A program made the position numbers and the translations under genes. This document shows, piece after piece, positions 10,319 to 17,527 of a stretch of DNA of 64,000 nucleotides; the first letter of the stretch is position 1; every line of letters begins with the position of its first letter. The stretch covers positions 372,001-436,000 of the forward strand of contig NZ_JACBFQ010000002.1 in assembly GCF_021401125.1 (NCBI RefSeq). Direction: 5' to 3'. Below the pieces are notes generated by a model. The model did not search any database and had not been told where the DNA came from. It saw only the letters and a list, made by a program, of their open reading frames with translations. Source of the stretch: Xanthobacter sp. NM-59 (GTDB lineage Bacteria; Pseudomonadota; Alphaproteobacteria; Rhizobiales; Xanthobacteraceae).

Positions 10319-11149
10319 ATGGTCACCGGCGTCAGCAACAATTCCGCCAACATTCTCACCCTGTTCCAGACCGGCAAGGAAGCCGGCACCGCGAACAATG
10401 AGGAAACCCTCGCCAAGATCCAGGAGCTGGCCAAGGAAGCCGAGCAGATGAAGGCCGGCACCAGCCCCGCCCAGACCCAGGGCGCAAGCGTGGCGACCAA
10501 TGCGTGGATCGCGGCGAGTGCCCCACCGGCGTTGAGCAGCGCGGAGGTCGAAAAGATACACTCGGCAGCTCAACGTGCGATCGAGATGTACGAGAATCCT
10601 CAACCGTCTGATCAAACCGTCCGAGGCCTCACCCAGAGCCTCGCCGACGCAAAATTCTCGCTCACAATTACCGATCTCAACACGCTGGTCGGAGAGATCT
10701 CGAAATACAACGCAGCTGTCCACCATTTAAATGGCTTCAAGCAAGCGGTAAATGTTTATGTCGATTGGTTTGATCGACTTAATAGCAATGCGACGTCTTC
10801 GCATATGGGTGGCGCAATCGATGACCTGAGGGACGCAACAGGAGCCATCATAAAAAATCTGCAATCCGACCTTTTTCTGACAAGGGGACGAGTCAACACA
10901 TCTCCGAGCGCAATTGACAATGGGATCGAATACCTTAATTCACACTTTATTGTCGACGGCGCGATCGCGACGAGGGGCGAAGATGGACTGTATCGCCTGG
11001 GCACCTTTACATTAAGTTATTCAAGTGACTATATGTTATATAAATCTGACGGATCCGGGACACTATTCGCAAACACAACGACCGTACGTGGCCATGATGT
11101 ATGGACTGAAATATATTCGGGTGACGAGTGGATCTGGGATCGCAGCTAG
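10319..11149 (+). CDS. Variable protein 1: fixed 64-residue N-terminus, divergent C-terminus; function unknown
   Basis: I do not recognise this 276-residue protein. The ATG at 10319 follows a strong AGGAGGGG ribosome site. Residues 1-64 (MVTGVSNNSANILTLFQTGK and on to TNAWI) are identical to the paralogue at 12453. The rest shares only a weak pattern with it: SPSAIDNGIEYL..., then VDGAIATRGEDGLYRLGTFTL, near residues 195-235. There is no signal peptide or membrane helix. The divergent part is visibly richer in A/T and in rare codons than macB, which suggests acquisition from elsewhere. It follows macB on the same strand by 279 bases and faces an RTX gene remnant. Confidence 0.75.
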   Translation: MVTGVSNNSANILTLFQTGKEAGTANNEETLAKIQELAKEAEQMKAGTSPAQTQGASVATNAWIAASAPPALSSAEVEKIHSAAQRAIEMYENPQPSDQTVRGLTQSLADAKFSLTITDLNTLVGEISKYNAAVHHLNGFKQAVNVYVDWFDRLNSNATSSHMGGAIDDLRDATGAIIKNLQSDLFLTRGRVNTSPSAIDNGIEYLNSHFIVDGAIATRGEDGLYRLGTFTLSYSSDYMLYKSDGSGTLFANTTTVRGHDVWTEIYSGDEWIWDRS

Positions 11150-11174
11150 ATAGCATACGAGCTGATTGATCACT

Positions 11175-11212
11175 CAGGCGCCGCCCATTCATGATGGGCG
11201 GCGCCTGCCTTT
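11175..11212. terminator. Bidirectional terminator between variable gene 1 and truncated RTX gene
   Basis: A 14-bp stem (CAGGCGCCGCCCAT / ATGGGCGGCGCCTG) with a 5-base loop is followed by CCTTTT. It lies at the same relative place as the hairpin at 13287-13316 but its sequence is unrelated, so it belongs to the variable cassette. Confidence 0.85.
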
Positions 11213-11889
11213 TCAGTAAACTTGGCTCGTTTCTGTAAACACGAAATCTGAATTTGTGAGCGATAAGGATGCTCCGTTCAAGATTTTAAATTCCAGAGAT
11301 CCCATATTTACAACAAGCGTGGACGGCACCTCGCCATCTAGATGGGTGATCATACTTGAGGGGTCATACAATCCAGTCATGTGGATATAAATAAGGTCCT
11401 CACCCTGCGTGAAGTCCTCTATCGTGTCCGTGCCCTCATTCGGGAAAAAGTGGAACTCGTCACTGCCCGCCCCGCCGATGAGGGCATCATCGCCCCCAAA
11501 CCCATAGAGCTGGTCGTTCCCGGCGCCACCATCCAGCCAATCCGCATTGGCACGGCCGCGCAGGGCGTCATTTCCACCGAGCCCTTCTACTGTCATGATA
11601 ATTGGCGTCCCATTGACGTCATTCTTATGTGAAAGCCCCGATCTCAGCAGGTTATCACCATTATTACCTTTGACACCAATGATATCGACCAACTCAATGT
11701 TGTCCAAATTCAAGCCGTTACCCACGAGATAAGCGCGCTTAACGGGGTCCGTGTTCTCGATCCTTTCAATTCCAGACAGAGAGGCGATGTTGACATCATA
11801 CTGACTGTAAGTTGAATTGGCGCGAATGCTGAGCGTGTCGAAATCTGCGCCACCGTCGTAGAACACGGCGTGATAGCTCACGGTCGCAA
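11213..11889 (-). pseudogene. 5'-truncated RTX (haemolysin-type calcium-binding repeat) gene
   Basis: The minus strand encodes the C-terminal 225 or so residues of an RTX protein: GGAGNDQLYGFGGDDALIGGAGSDEF and an end at TETSQVY. Compared with the full gene at 13327-14388 the 5' half is missing; at 11889 the sequence switches into antisense macB. An open frame continues for 33 codons through antisense macB to 11989 but has no ribosome site. The last 55 or so residues differ markedly from the intact paralogue, while the middle is almost identical at DNA level. Confidence 0.85.
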
Positions 11890-12173
11890 TCGGCGTGCGC
11901 ATGGCTGTGGGCGCGCGGCAATCCGACATTCTCCAGCAATTCCTCATCGAAGCGGTGCTGGTCTGCCTCATCGGCGGCGTCGCGGGCATCGGCCTGGCGC
12001 TGGGTTTCGGCGTGCTGTTCGCCTATGCGGGCTCGAACTTCACGCTGGTCTATTCGCCGGCATCCATCGTGGTGGCGTTCGTGTCGTCGAGCCTCATCGG
12101 CGGCATTTTCGGCTTCCTGCCCGCCCGCAGTGCCTCCATGCTCGACCCGGTGGAAGCCCTGTCGCGGGATTGA
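11889..12173 (+). pseudogene. Duplicated 3' fragment of macB
   Basis: The last 285 bases of macB (from [13 protein letters not shown] to the stop) are repeated here without the ATPase or most of the permease. Only about four bases differ, and those that I compared are silent. A fragment with one and a half FtsX helices cannot work as a transporter. It marks the left end of the second duplication unit. Confidence 0.9.
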
Positions 12174-12452
12174 GTGGCAGTCGGCGCCCTTCGCCCGCCG
12201 CCGGCGTTACAGCGGGGGCGGGAGGTGGCACTCCGGGAAAAGCGGGCCTCGCAGCGACCGTGACATCACGGGCGTACAGCCCGGGCACACTTTTTCCGAG
12301 CACAACCCATGGTCACACAGCAGGCACCATGGTAATCTTCCTCTCGGTCAGCAAGAGCCGGCCGCCGCCCTGCGTCGACATGAGGTCGCCGCCTCTTCCC
12401 GGGCCTGCGCGCACATGAGGTGCCCGCGGCTCCCGCCTCGCAGGAGGGGCAC

Positions 12453-13205
12453 ATGGTCACCGGCGTCAGCAACAATTCCGCCAACATTCTCACCCTGTTC
12501 CAGACCGGCAAGGAAGCCGGCACCGCGAACAATGAGGAAACCCTCGCCAAGATCCAGGAGCTGGCCAAGGAAGCCGAGCAGATGAAGGCCGGCACCAGCC
12601 CCGCCCAGACCCAGGGCGCAAGCGTGGCGACCAATGCGTGGATCGACGCGACGGAAACGGCGCAACAGCCCACGTCGACGACTACGGAGACGCCGTCATC
12701 CACTGAAGGGTCCAAGCCGAAAGTGTACGCGATCCAGGACCCAAGGGAACTTGCTGAGGCAATTAAGCAATATAACGGGGCTCTCCTCGGTATAGATGCT
12801 GCGCGGGCTAAGCTAGAAGAAAATAAGGCGCTTCTCGCAGCAGCCACCGATGGACATGACATCGATCGCCTCACGAGTGTCGTTGAATTAAATCTTTACA
12901 TCGTATCCAGGGCGGAAAACCTCCTTACGGATTCTCCAACTCGTATTGAGCGCGCTGCGGACGAAATGTATGAAAAATGGAATGTTGGTGGCAGCATCCT
13001 CACAAAGAATGATGACGGCACGTATGGGATGGGACAATTTGATATAAACTTAAAGGATAATGGAATTCGCACCTATTACTCTGATGACAACGGCGCGATT
13101 TGGGAAAACAAAAGGCACTCTGTAAGCGAGTCTGACTCTTGGGGCCAGATTGCCCAAAGTGATAAAGATGGGACTCGAGTCATTCGGACATCCCCGAATA
13201 GCTGA
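12453..13205 (+). CDS. Variable protein 2: same N-terminus as variable protein 1, divergent C-terminus; function unknown
   Basis: This 250-residue protein repeats the first 64 residues of variable protein 1 exactly, then has a Thr/Ser-rich linker (TAQQPTSTTTETPSSTEGS) and a helical middle region. Its C-terminal SPTRIERAADEMYEKW and VGGSILTKNDDGTYGMGQFDI can be lined up with protein 1 (SP..I, V.G.I.T...DG.Y..G.F), so the two are remote homologues rather than unrelated. It has the same ribosome site and no signal peptide. The changed part is A/T-richer than its surroundings. The convergent gene is the complete RTX protein. Confidence 0.75.
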   Translation: MVTGVSNNSANILTLFQTGKEAGTANNEETLAKIQELAKEAEQMKAGTSPAQTQGASVATNAWIDATETAQQPTSTTTETPSSTEGSKPKVYAIQDPRELAEAIKQYNGALLGIDAARAKLEENKALLAAATDGHDIDRLTSVVELNLYIVSRAENLLTDSPTRIERAADEMYEKWNVGGSILTKNDDGTYGMGQFDINLKDNGIRTYYSDDNGAIWENKRHSVSESDSWGQIAQSDKDGTRVIRTSPNS

Positions 13206-13286
13206 GACCAAAATTCGTAAACGCAGTTTCGGCCTTATCGGCTACTCCACAAATTTAAGGAAAGAAATTTAGGCACTCCAACCATT

Positions 13287-13316
13287 TTCCGCACCCACCG
13301 TAAGGTGGGTGCGGAA
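13287..13316. terminator. Bidirectional terminator between variable gene 2 and RTX gene
   Basis: A perfect 13-bp stem (TTCCGCACCCACC / GGTGGGTGCGGAA) with a GTAA loop lies between the convergent stops. Short T-rich flanks occur on the left only. Confidence 0.75.
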
Positions 13317-13326
13317 GTTGTGGTAC

Positions 13327-14388
13327 TCAGTAGACCGGGGTTGCCTCTGTAAGGACGACGTCAGAACTCGTAAGCGTCATGGAAGCCCCATTTTCAATTT
13401 TCAGCCTTACAGATCCGATATTCACTATTAAATCGTTGGCGTCGACTTCTGTCGTCATCGTGGAGATGTTGTACAATCCCGTCATGTGGATATAAATAAG
13501 GTCCTCACCCTGCGTGAAGTCCTTTATCGTGTCCGTGCCCTCATTCGGGAAAAAGTGGAACTCGTCACTGCCCGCCCCGCCGATGAGGGTATCATCCCCT
13601 CCAAACCCATAGAGCTGGTCGTTCCCGGCGCCACCATCCAGCCAATCCGCATTGGCACGGCCGCGCAGGGCGTCATTTCCGCCGAGCCCCTCTACCGTCA
13701 TGATAATTGGCGTCCCATTGACGTCATTCTTATGTGAAAGCCCAGATCTCAGCAGGTTATCACCATTATTACCTTTAACACCGATGATATCGACCAACTC
13801 AATGTTGTCCAAATTCAAGCCGTTACCCACGAGATACGCGCGCTTAACGGGGTCCGTGTTCTCGATCCTTTCAACTCCAGATAGAGAAGCGATGTTGACA
13901 TCGTACTGACTGTAAATTGAGTTCGGGCGAATGCTGAGCGTGTCGAAATCCGCGCCACCGTCGTAGAACACGGCGTGATAGCTCACGGTCGCAACCAGAA
14001 TGTCGTTCCCACCATCTCCATAAAGATGGTCTGCCCCCATATAGCCATAGATTTCATCGTTATCGGCGCCGCCATAGATATATTCGGCGTCGTTGGAGCC
14101 GATAATGAAATCGTTTCCGGCATCGCCATAGATGGATCGAGATCCACTCGATGTCGCGCCGCTGAGCCGGATCGTATCGTCGCCGGCACCCCCGTGGATG
14201 CTCACGTTCTGCGCCATGGGCACGTAAATGGAGTCATTTCCCGCACCACCATCGATGATGACGCTGGAGATGGACAAATTGGAAATCGTGATCGTGTCGT
14301 TCCCGCCGTATCCATAAACGCTCCAGGTGGCGGCCCACGTGGACACGTTCAGCTCATCGTTTCCCTCGGTTCCGGACTTCGTCGCCAT
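13327..14388 (-). CDS. RTX protein with haemolysin-type calcium-binding nonapeptide repeats
   Basis: This 353-residue protein starts MATKSGTEGNDELNV, a usual start for secreted RTX proteins, and carries many GGxGxDxux-type repeats: YGYGGNDTI, IDGGAGNDSI, IHGGAGDDTI, IYGDAGNDFI and, near the end, LDGGAGNDQLYGFGGDDTL. I chose the ATG at 14388 because GAGGAG sits 9 bases upstream; the ATG at 14397 abuts that site. There is no Sec signal; RTX proteins use C-terminal signals and type I secretion. The adjacent MacAB-outer membrane factor operon is the only exporter nearby, but classical RTX export uses a different ABC class, so a link is speculative. No catalytic domain is visible. Confidence 0.85.
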   Translation of the reverse strand: MATKSGTEGNDELNVSTWAATWSVYGYGGNDTITISNLSISSVIIDGGAGNDSIYVPMAQNVSIHGGAGDDTIRLSGATSSGSRSIYGDAGNDFIIGSNDAEYIYGGADNDEIYGYMGADHLYGDGGNDILVATVSYHAVFYDGGADFDTLSIRPNSIYSQYDVNIASLSGVERIENTDPVKRAYLVGNGLNLDNIELVDIIGVKGNNGDNLLRSGLSHKNDVNGTPIIMTVEGLGGNDALRGRANADWLDGGAGNDQLYGFGGDDTLIGGAGSDEFHFFPNEGTDTIKDFTQGEDLIYIHMTGLYNISTMTTEVDANDLIVNIGSVRLKIENGASMTLTSSDVVLTEATPVY

Positions 14389-14479
14389 GGCCTGCATCTC
14401 CTCGCAGAATGGGTGCCTACGGGAGAATGTTACCACAAATTGCACATTTGGTTGTTACACGACGATATCACAACCCACA

Positions 14480-14653
14480 TTATCCGCCATGCCGCGGCGC
14501 GCGCTCAGCCGCTCCGGTGCCAGCGCGCCCGGGCTCTCGGCCCAATATGGCGCGCTTGCGGGTGAGGCTCCAGTGATAGCCGGTGAGGTCGCCGCTTTTG
14601 CCCCGCACGCGATGGCAGGGCACCACGAAGGAAATGGGGTTCTTGCCCACCGC
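14480..14653 (-). pseudogene. 3' fragment of the AraC/methylguanine-methyltransferase gene
   Basis: The minus strand reads AVGKNPISFVVPCHRVRGKSGDL, the active-site region of a methylated-DNA--cysteine methyltransferase. Bases 14521-14653 match 15777-15909 with about eight differences, so this is a diverged copy of the 3' end of the complete gene at 15760. It lies directly behind the sulfotransferase-like gene. Confidence 0.85.
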
Positions 14654-14666
14654 CTCGCTAAAGCCC

Positions 14667-15560
14667 TTATCGCCGGCCCTTGCGCATGCCGCGCACCAGA
14701 CGACGCAGCGGATTGCGCATCCGCCGCTCTTCCCGCAATTGCTGATCCTTCTCGGCCATCTGCTGCAGCAGGGTGCGCATCTCACGCTTGAGAGCCACGT
14801 TCTGCTCACGCAGCACGGCCATATTGGTCTCGACCGCATCCTCGACCCGAACCTTCGACGGGTCCGCCGTCCGGGCGAAGGCTTCGCGGGCGGCCTGCTG
14901 ATCAATGCCCGGCAAGAGGGGCTTCAGCGTTTCATAAAGGTAGTCGCCATCCTGCGCGAACCGCGGAAAATGCAGAAAGGTGAAAGGAATGCCCGCGCGG
15001 CTGAGGCGCTCCACCAGATGGTAGAAACCAACGGCCAGGACGCGCTCGACATCCTTTTCGTCCAGCGAATAGATCATGCCGCCCGGCACGGTGCCCCAGA
15101 CATCCCACGGCTCTTTCAGCTCGGCGAGCCAAGGCGCCCTTTCCAGCATCGCCTGCTGTTCCACGACCGCGCGGCTGCGGGCCGCCTGGCTGAGATCGCG
15201 AATGGGGATGATGACCCCGTCGGTCTCAAACCGCCCGCTCTCTATGAGCTCGTCGATGACGAGATAGAGCCAGGGATTCTTGATGACATAAGGGGTGGTC
15301 TCATCGTCCAGCAGATGCAGCGGCACCTCAAGCCCGGCATTGGCATTTTCATCCACGGGCGAGTCGGGGTTGCGCGTCAGCGTGGTATCGAGCCCCAACG
15401 CCGTGAGATAATGCACGAGGAAAGTCGTGCCGGCCCGCCCGGTCCCCGCGATATGCAAGTGACGTCCCAAAGCACTACCCCTCGATAAATTCACGGCCAC
15501 GGCCAGAGATGGACCCGCGCACCCTATCGCGGAGGCCCATTTTTTGATTGCGGGAGTCAT
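14667..15560 (-). CDS. Sulfotransferase-like P-loop protein with C-terminal coiled coil
   Basis: This 297-residue protein has an N-terminal nucleotide-binding motif, HIAGTGRAGTTFLVHYL (about residues 36-52), resembling the PAPS-binding 5' loop of sulfotransferases, followed by IIPIRDLSQAARSR, where sulfotransferases bind the 3'-phosphate. The last 60 residues (AVLREQNVALKREMRTLLQQM...) look like a coiled coil with a very basic end (MRKGRR). The ATG at 15560 follows a weak GGGG site. It is inserted between a fragment and a complete copy of the methyltransferase gene. The substrate is unknown. Confidence 0.7.
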   Translation of the reverse strand: MTPAIKKWASAIGCAGPSLAVAVNLSRGSALGRHLHIAGTGRAGTTFLVHYLTALGLDTTLTRNPDSPVDENANAGLEVPLHLLDDETTPYVIKNPWLYLVIDELIESGRFETDGVIIPIRDLSQAARSRAVVEQQAMLERAPWLAELKEPWDVWGTVPGGMIYSLDEKDVERVLAVGFYHLVERLSRAGIPFTFLHFPRFAQDGDYLYETLKPLLPGIDQQAAREAFARTADPSKVRVEDAVETNMAVLREQNVALKREMRTLLQQMAEKDQQLREERRMRNPLRRLVRGMRKGRR

Positions 15561-15759
15561 TAGACCCCGGATGCGCCCGTTCTCTAGCCGCAGCGCGAGC
15601 TGCGGTCCAGAGCGCGCGCGGATCTCTTGCTCTTTTGGAAACGGACAAGGCTCGTATGCGCACAGAGGTGAAAGAAGCGGCGGGATCGCCCCTTCGGCGC
15701 GCCCCCGCTCTGTTCCCTCGCCCCGCGTGGCTTTCGTCATCGACATCCGTGTGGTCGCG

Positions 15760-16638
15760 TCAAGGCCGCGCCATGTCAGCGCGCCCGGCCTCCCAGCCCA
15801 ATATGGCGCGCTTGCGGGTGAGGCCCCAGTGATAGCCGGTGAGGTCGCCGCTCTTGCCCAGCACGCGGTGGCAGGGCACCACGAAGGAAATGGGGTTTTT
15901 GCCCACCGCTGCGCCCACCGCCCGGGCCGCCTTTGGCCGCCCCACATGCGAGGCGATGTTGGAATAGGTGGTGGCCCGCCCCATGGGAATGTGCAGCAGC
16001 GTCTCCCACACCCGGATCTCGAAATCCGTGCCGATGAAGATGATGCGCAGGGGCTGGTCCTCGCGCCAGGCGCCGGGATCGAAAATGTGGGCCACCATGG
16101 GCGCGGTGGCGGCGGGGTCCTCCACATAGGTGGCGTTGGGCCAGCGGGCGCACATGTCGGCGAGCGCGGCCGCCTCCTCGCCCGCATCGGCGAAGGCAAG
16201 GCCGCACAGCCCCCGCGCGGTGGACATGGCCAGGGCCCGCCCGAACGGCGAGGGATGAAAGCCATAGCGAATGACGAGCCCCGCCCCGCCCGCCTTCCAC
16301 TCCCCCGGCGACATGGCCTCGTGCACCACGAACAGATCGTGCAGCCGCCCCGGCCCCGACAGGCCCAGTTCCAGGGCGGCGTCGAGCACATTGGCGCTCT
16401 CCGCGACGATGCGCCGGGCGCGATCCAGCGTCAGGGCCTGAAGGAAGGCCTTGGGGGTCAAGCCGCACCAGCGGCGAAACAGATCCGTGAGCGCACGGGA
16501 GGAGACGCCCGCGGCAGCCGCCATCTCCTCCACCTCCGGCTGGCACCGCACATGTTGGGAGATATAGGCCACGGCGCGGTGCACCACCTCATAGTCGCGG
16601 GCGGCGATCTCAAGGGGCGTGGCGGGGCTCGCGGTCAT
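15760..16638 (-). CDS. AraC-type regulator/methylated-DNA--[protein]-cysteine S-methyltransferase (Ada-like)
   Basis: The N-terminal half contains an AraC helix-turn-helix (VEEMAAAAGVSSRALTDLFR, about residues 37-56). The C-terminal half is the O6-methylguanine methyltransferase domain with the acceptor cysteine in PCHRV and the recognition part GRATTYSNIASHVG. It repairs alkylated guanine by transfer to its own cysteine, and the AraC part may control its own gene. The zinc-binding methylphosphotriester domain of E. coli Ada is absent, as in many alphaproteobacterial versions. I chose the ATG at 16638; a GTG at 16686 would add 16 residues. The last 133 bases or so are repeated at 14521. Confidence 0.9.
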   Translation of the reverse strand: MTASPATPLEIAARDYEVVHRAVAYISQHVRCQPEVEEMAAAAGVSSRALTDLFRRWCGLTPKAFLQALTLDRARRIVAESANVLDAALELGLSGPGRLHDLFVVHEAMSPGEWKAGGAGLVIRYGFHPSPFGRALAMSTARGLCGLAFADAGEEAAALADMCARWPNATYVEDPAATAPMVAHIFDPGAWREDQPLRIIFIGTDFEIRVWETLLHIPMGRATTYSNIASHVGRPKAARAVGAAVGKNPISFVVPCHRVLGKSGDLTGYHWGLTRKRAILGWEAGRADMARP

Positions 16639-16774
16639 CGATCCCAGAAGGCCGGACGGCAGCGGGCAGGCGGCGGCTTCAAGCACCGAAGTGTCTCCAT
16701 TTCATCGAGCGTCGCCCATTTCAGCAGGCTCGCCAAGCGGCGGCCACCCGATTTCGCCGCGCCGAACGGGCCCC

Positions 16775-17452
16775 TCAGCTCGCCACCTTGTCCGCCAGGG
16801 CGCCGAAACGCTCGGAGAAAACCAGATCCTCCAGCGCCAGCCGCTTGCGCCAGCCGGCTCGCTCCAGATCCGGCGTGGTCTCGAAATGGTCCACATAGCC
16901 CACGCACAACAGCGCGATGGGAATGATGGGCTCGGGAATGCCGAGAATGTCGCGCAGGTCCTGAAGCGACAGGATGGACACCCAGCCCATGCCGAGATTT
17001 TCCGCCCGCGCCGCCAGCCAGATATTCTGCACCGCGCAGACGGTGGAATAGATGTCCATGTCGCTCTGGTGCGTGCGCCCGAGCACCACCGGCCCGGCGC
17101 GGTCGCGCTCGCAGGTGACGCACAGCAGCAGCGGCGCCTCCAGCAGCCCTTCCAGCTTCAGTGTGCGATAGAGCGCCGCCCGCTCCGGCTCAAACATGGC
17201 GGCGGCTTCCGCATTGGCGCGGGTGAACGCCGCATGCAGCCCCGATTTCGTCGCCTGGTCACGGATGACGATGAAGTTCCAGGGCTGCAGAAAGCCCACC
17301 GATGGCGCCGCGTGGCCCGCCGCCAGCACCCGGCCCAGCACCTCGTCCGGCACCGGATCGGGCAGGAAATTGCGGCGCACGTCGCGCCGCTGCGTGATGC
17401 AGCGATAGATGGCGGCCCGCTCGTCGCGGGTGAAGCTGTCGTCCGGCGTCAT
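16775..17452 (-). CDS. bluB: 5,6-dimethylbenzimidazole synthase (BluB)
   Basis: BluB cleaves reduced FMN with oxygen to make the lower ligand of vitamin B12. The 225-residue protein has the nitroreductase-like fold with the BluB-specific N-terminal RRDVRRNFLPDPVPDEVL and APSVGFLQPWNFI. The ATG at 17452 (MTPDDSFTRDERAAIY) fits the family; 14 more codons upstream are open. No other cobalamin gene or B12 riboswitch is seen nearby. It lies behind glpK on the same strand with a 75-base gap. Confidence 0.9.
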   Translation of the reverse strand: MTPDDSFTRDERAAIYRCITQRRDVRRNFLPDPVPDEVLGRVLAAGHAAPSVGFLQPWNFIVIRDQATKSGLHAAFTRANAEAAAMFEPERAALYRTLKLEGLLEAPLLLCVTCERDRAGPVVLGRTHQSDMDIYSTVCAVQNIWLAARAENLGMGWVSILSLQDLRDILGIPEPIIPIALLCVGYVDHFETTPDLERAGWRKRLALEDLVFSERFGALADKVAS

Positions 17453-17527
17453 GCCGCATCCTCCCGGCTGGGATTTTCGTCCATTCGGCGGCAATTCGCC
17501 GCACCGGTCAAGCCGGCAATCCGCGCC

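Larger units (their letters stand above)
9755..11889. repeat. Tandem duplication, unit 1 (macB 3' end, variable gene 1, truncated RTX)
   Basis: Bases 9755-10511 match 11889-12645 over 757 bases with about five differences, and 11367-11889 match 13472-13994 with few differences. Between these conserved flanks (10512-11366) the sequence is strongly diverged from unit 2. The unit ends where RTX sequence is joined to macB sequence at about 11889, with only one base of overlap. Confidence 0.9.
11889..13994. repeat. Tandem duplication, unit 2 (macB fragment, variable gene 2, RTX 3' part)
   Basis: This unit repeats unit 1 with an offset of 2134 bases on its left flank and 2105 on its right flank; the difference comes from the differently sized variable cassette (12646-13471). 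To its right the RTX gene continues intact into unique sequence. The shared 279-base region upstream of each variable gene means both have the same promoter region. Confidence 0.9.

Noticed and set aside
11213..11989. Open minus-strand frame of 258 codons joining antisense macB to RTX repeats
   Set aside because: The first 33 codons are antisense to the duplicated macB end and there is no ribosome site; treated as a truncated RTX pseudogene.
9755..13994. Prophage or CRISPR origin of the repeated region
   Set aside because: There are only two long units, no short regularly spaced repeats, no integrase and no phage structural genes.
14667..16391. Very long minus-strand frame of 574 codons across the sulfotransferase-like and Ada-like genes
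   Set aside because: Only the last 297 codons (from the ATG at 15560) are meaningful; the rest is an antisense-type shadow of the Ada-like gene in another frame.
16640..17527. Cobalamin riboswitch controlling bluB
   Set aside because: The 75-base gap upstream of bluB is too short and no B12-box-like sequence was recognised.
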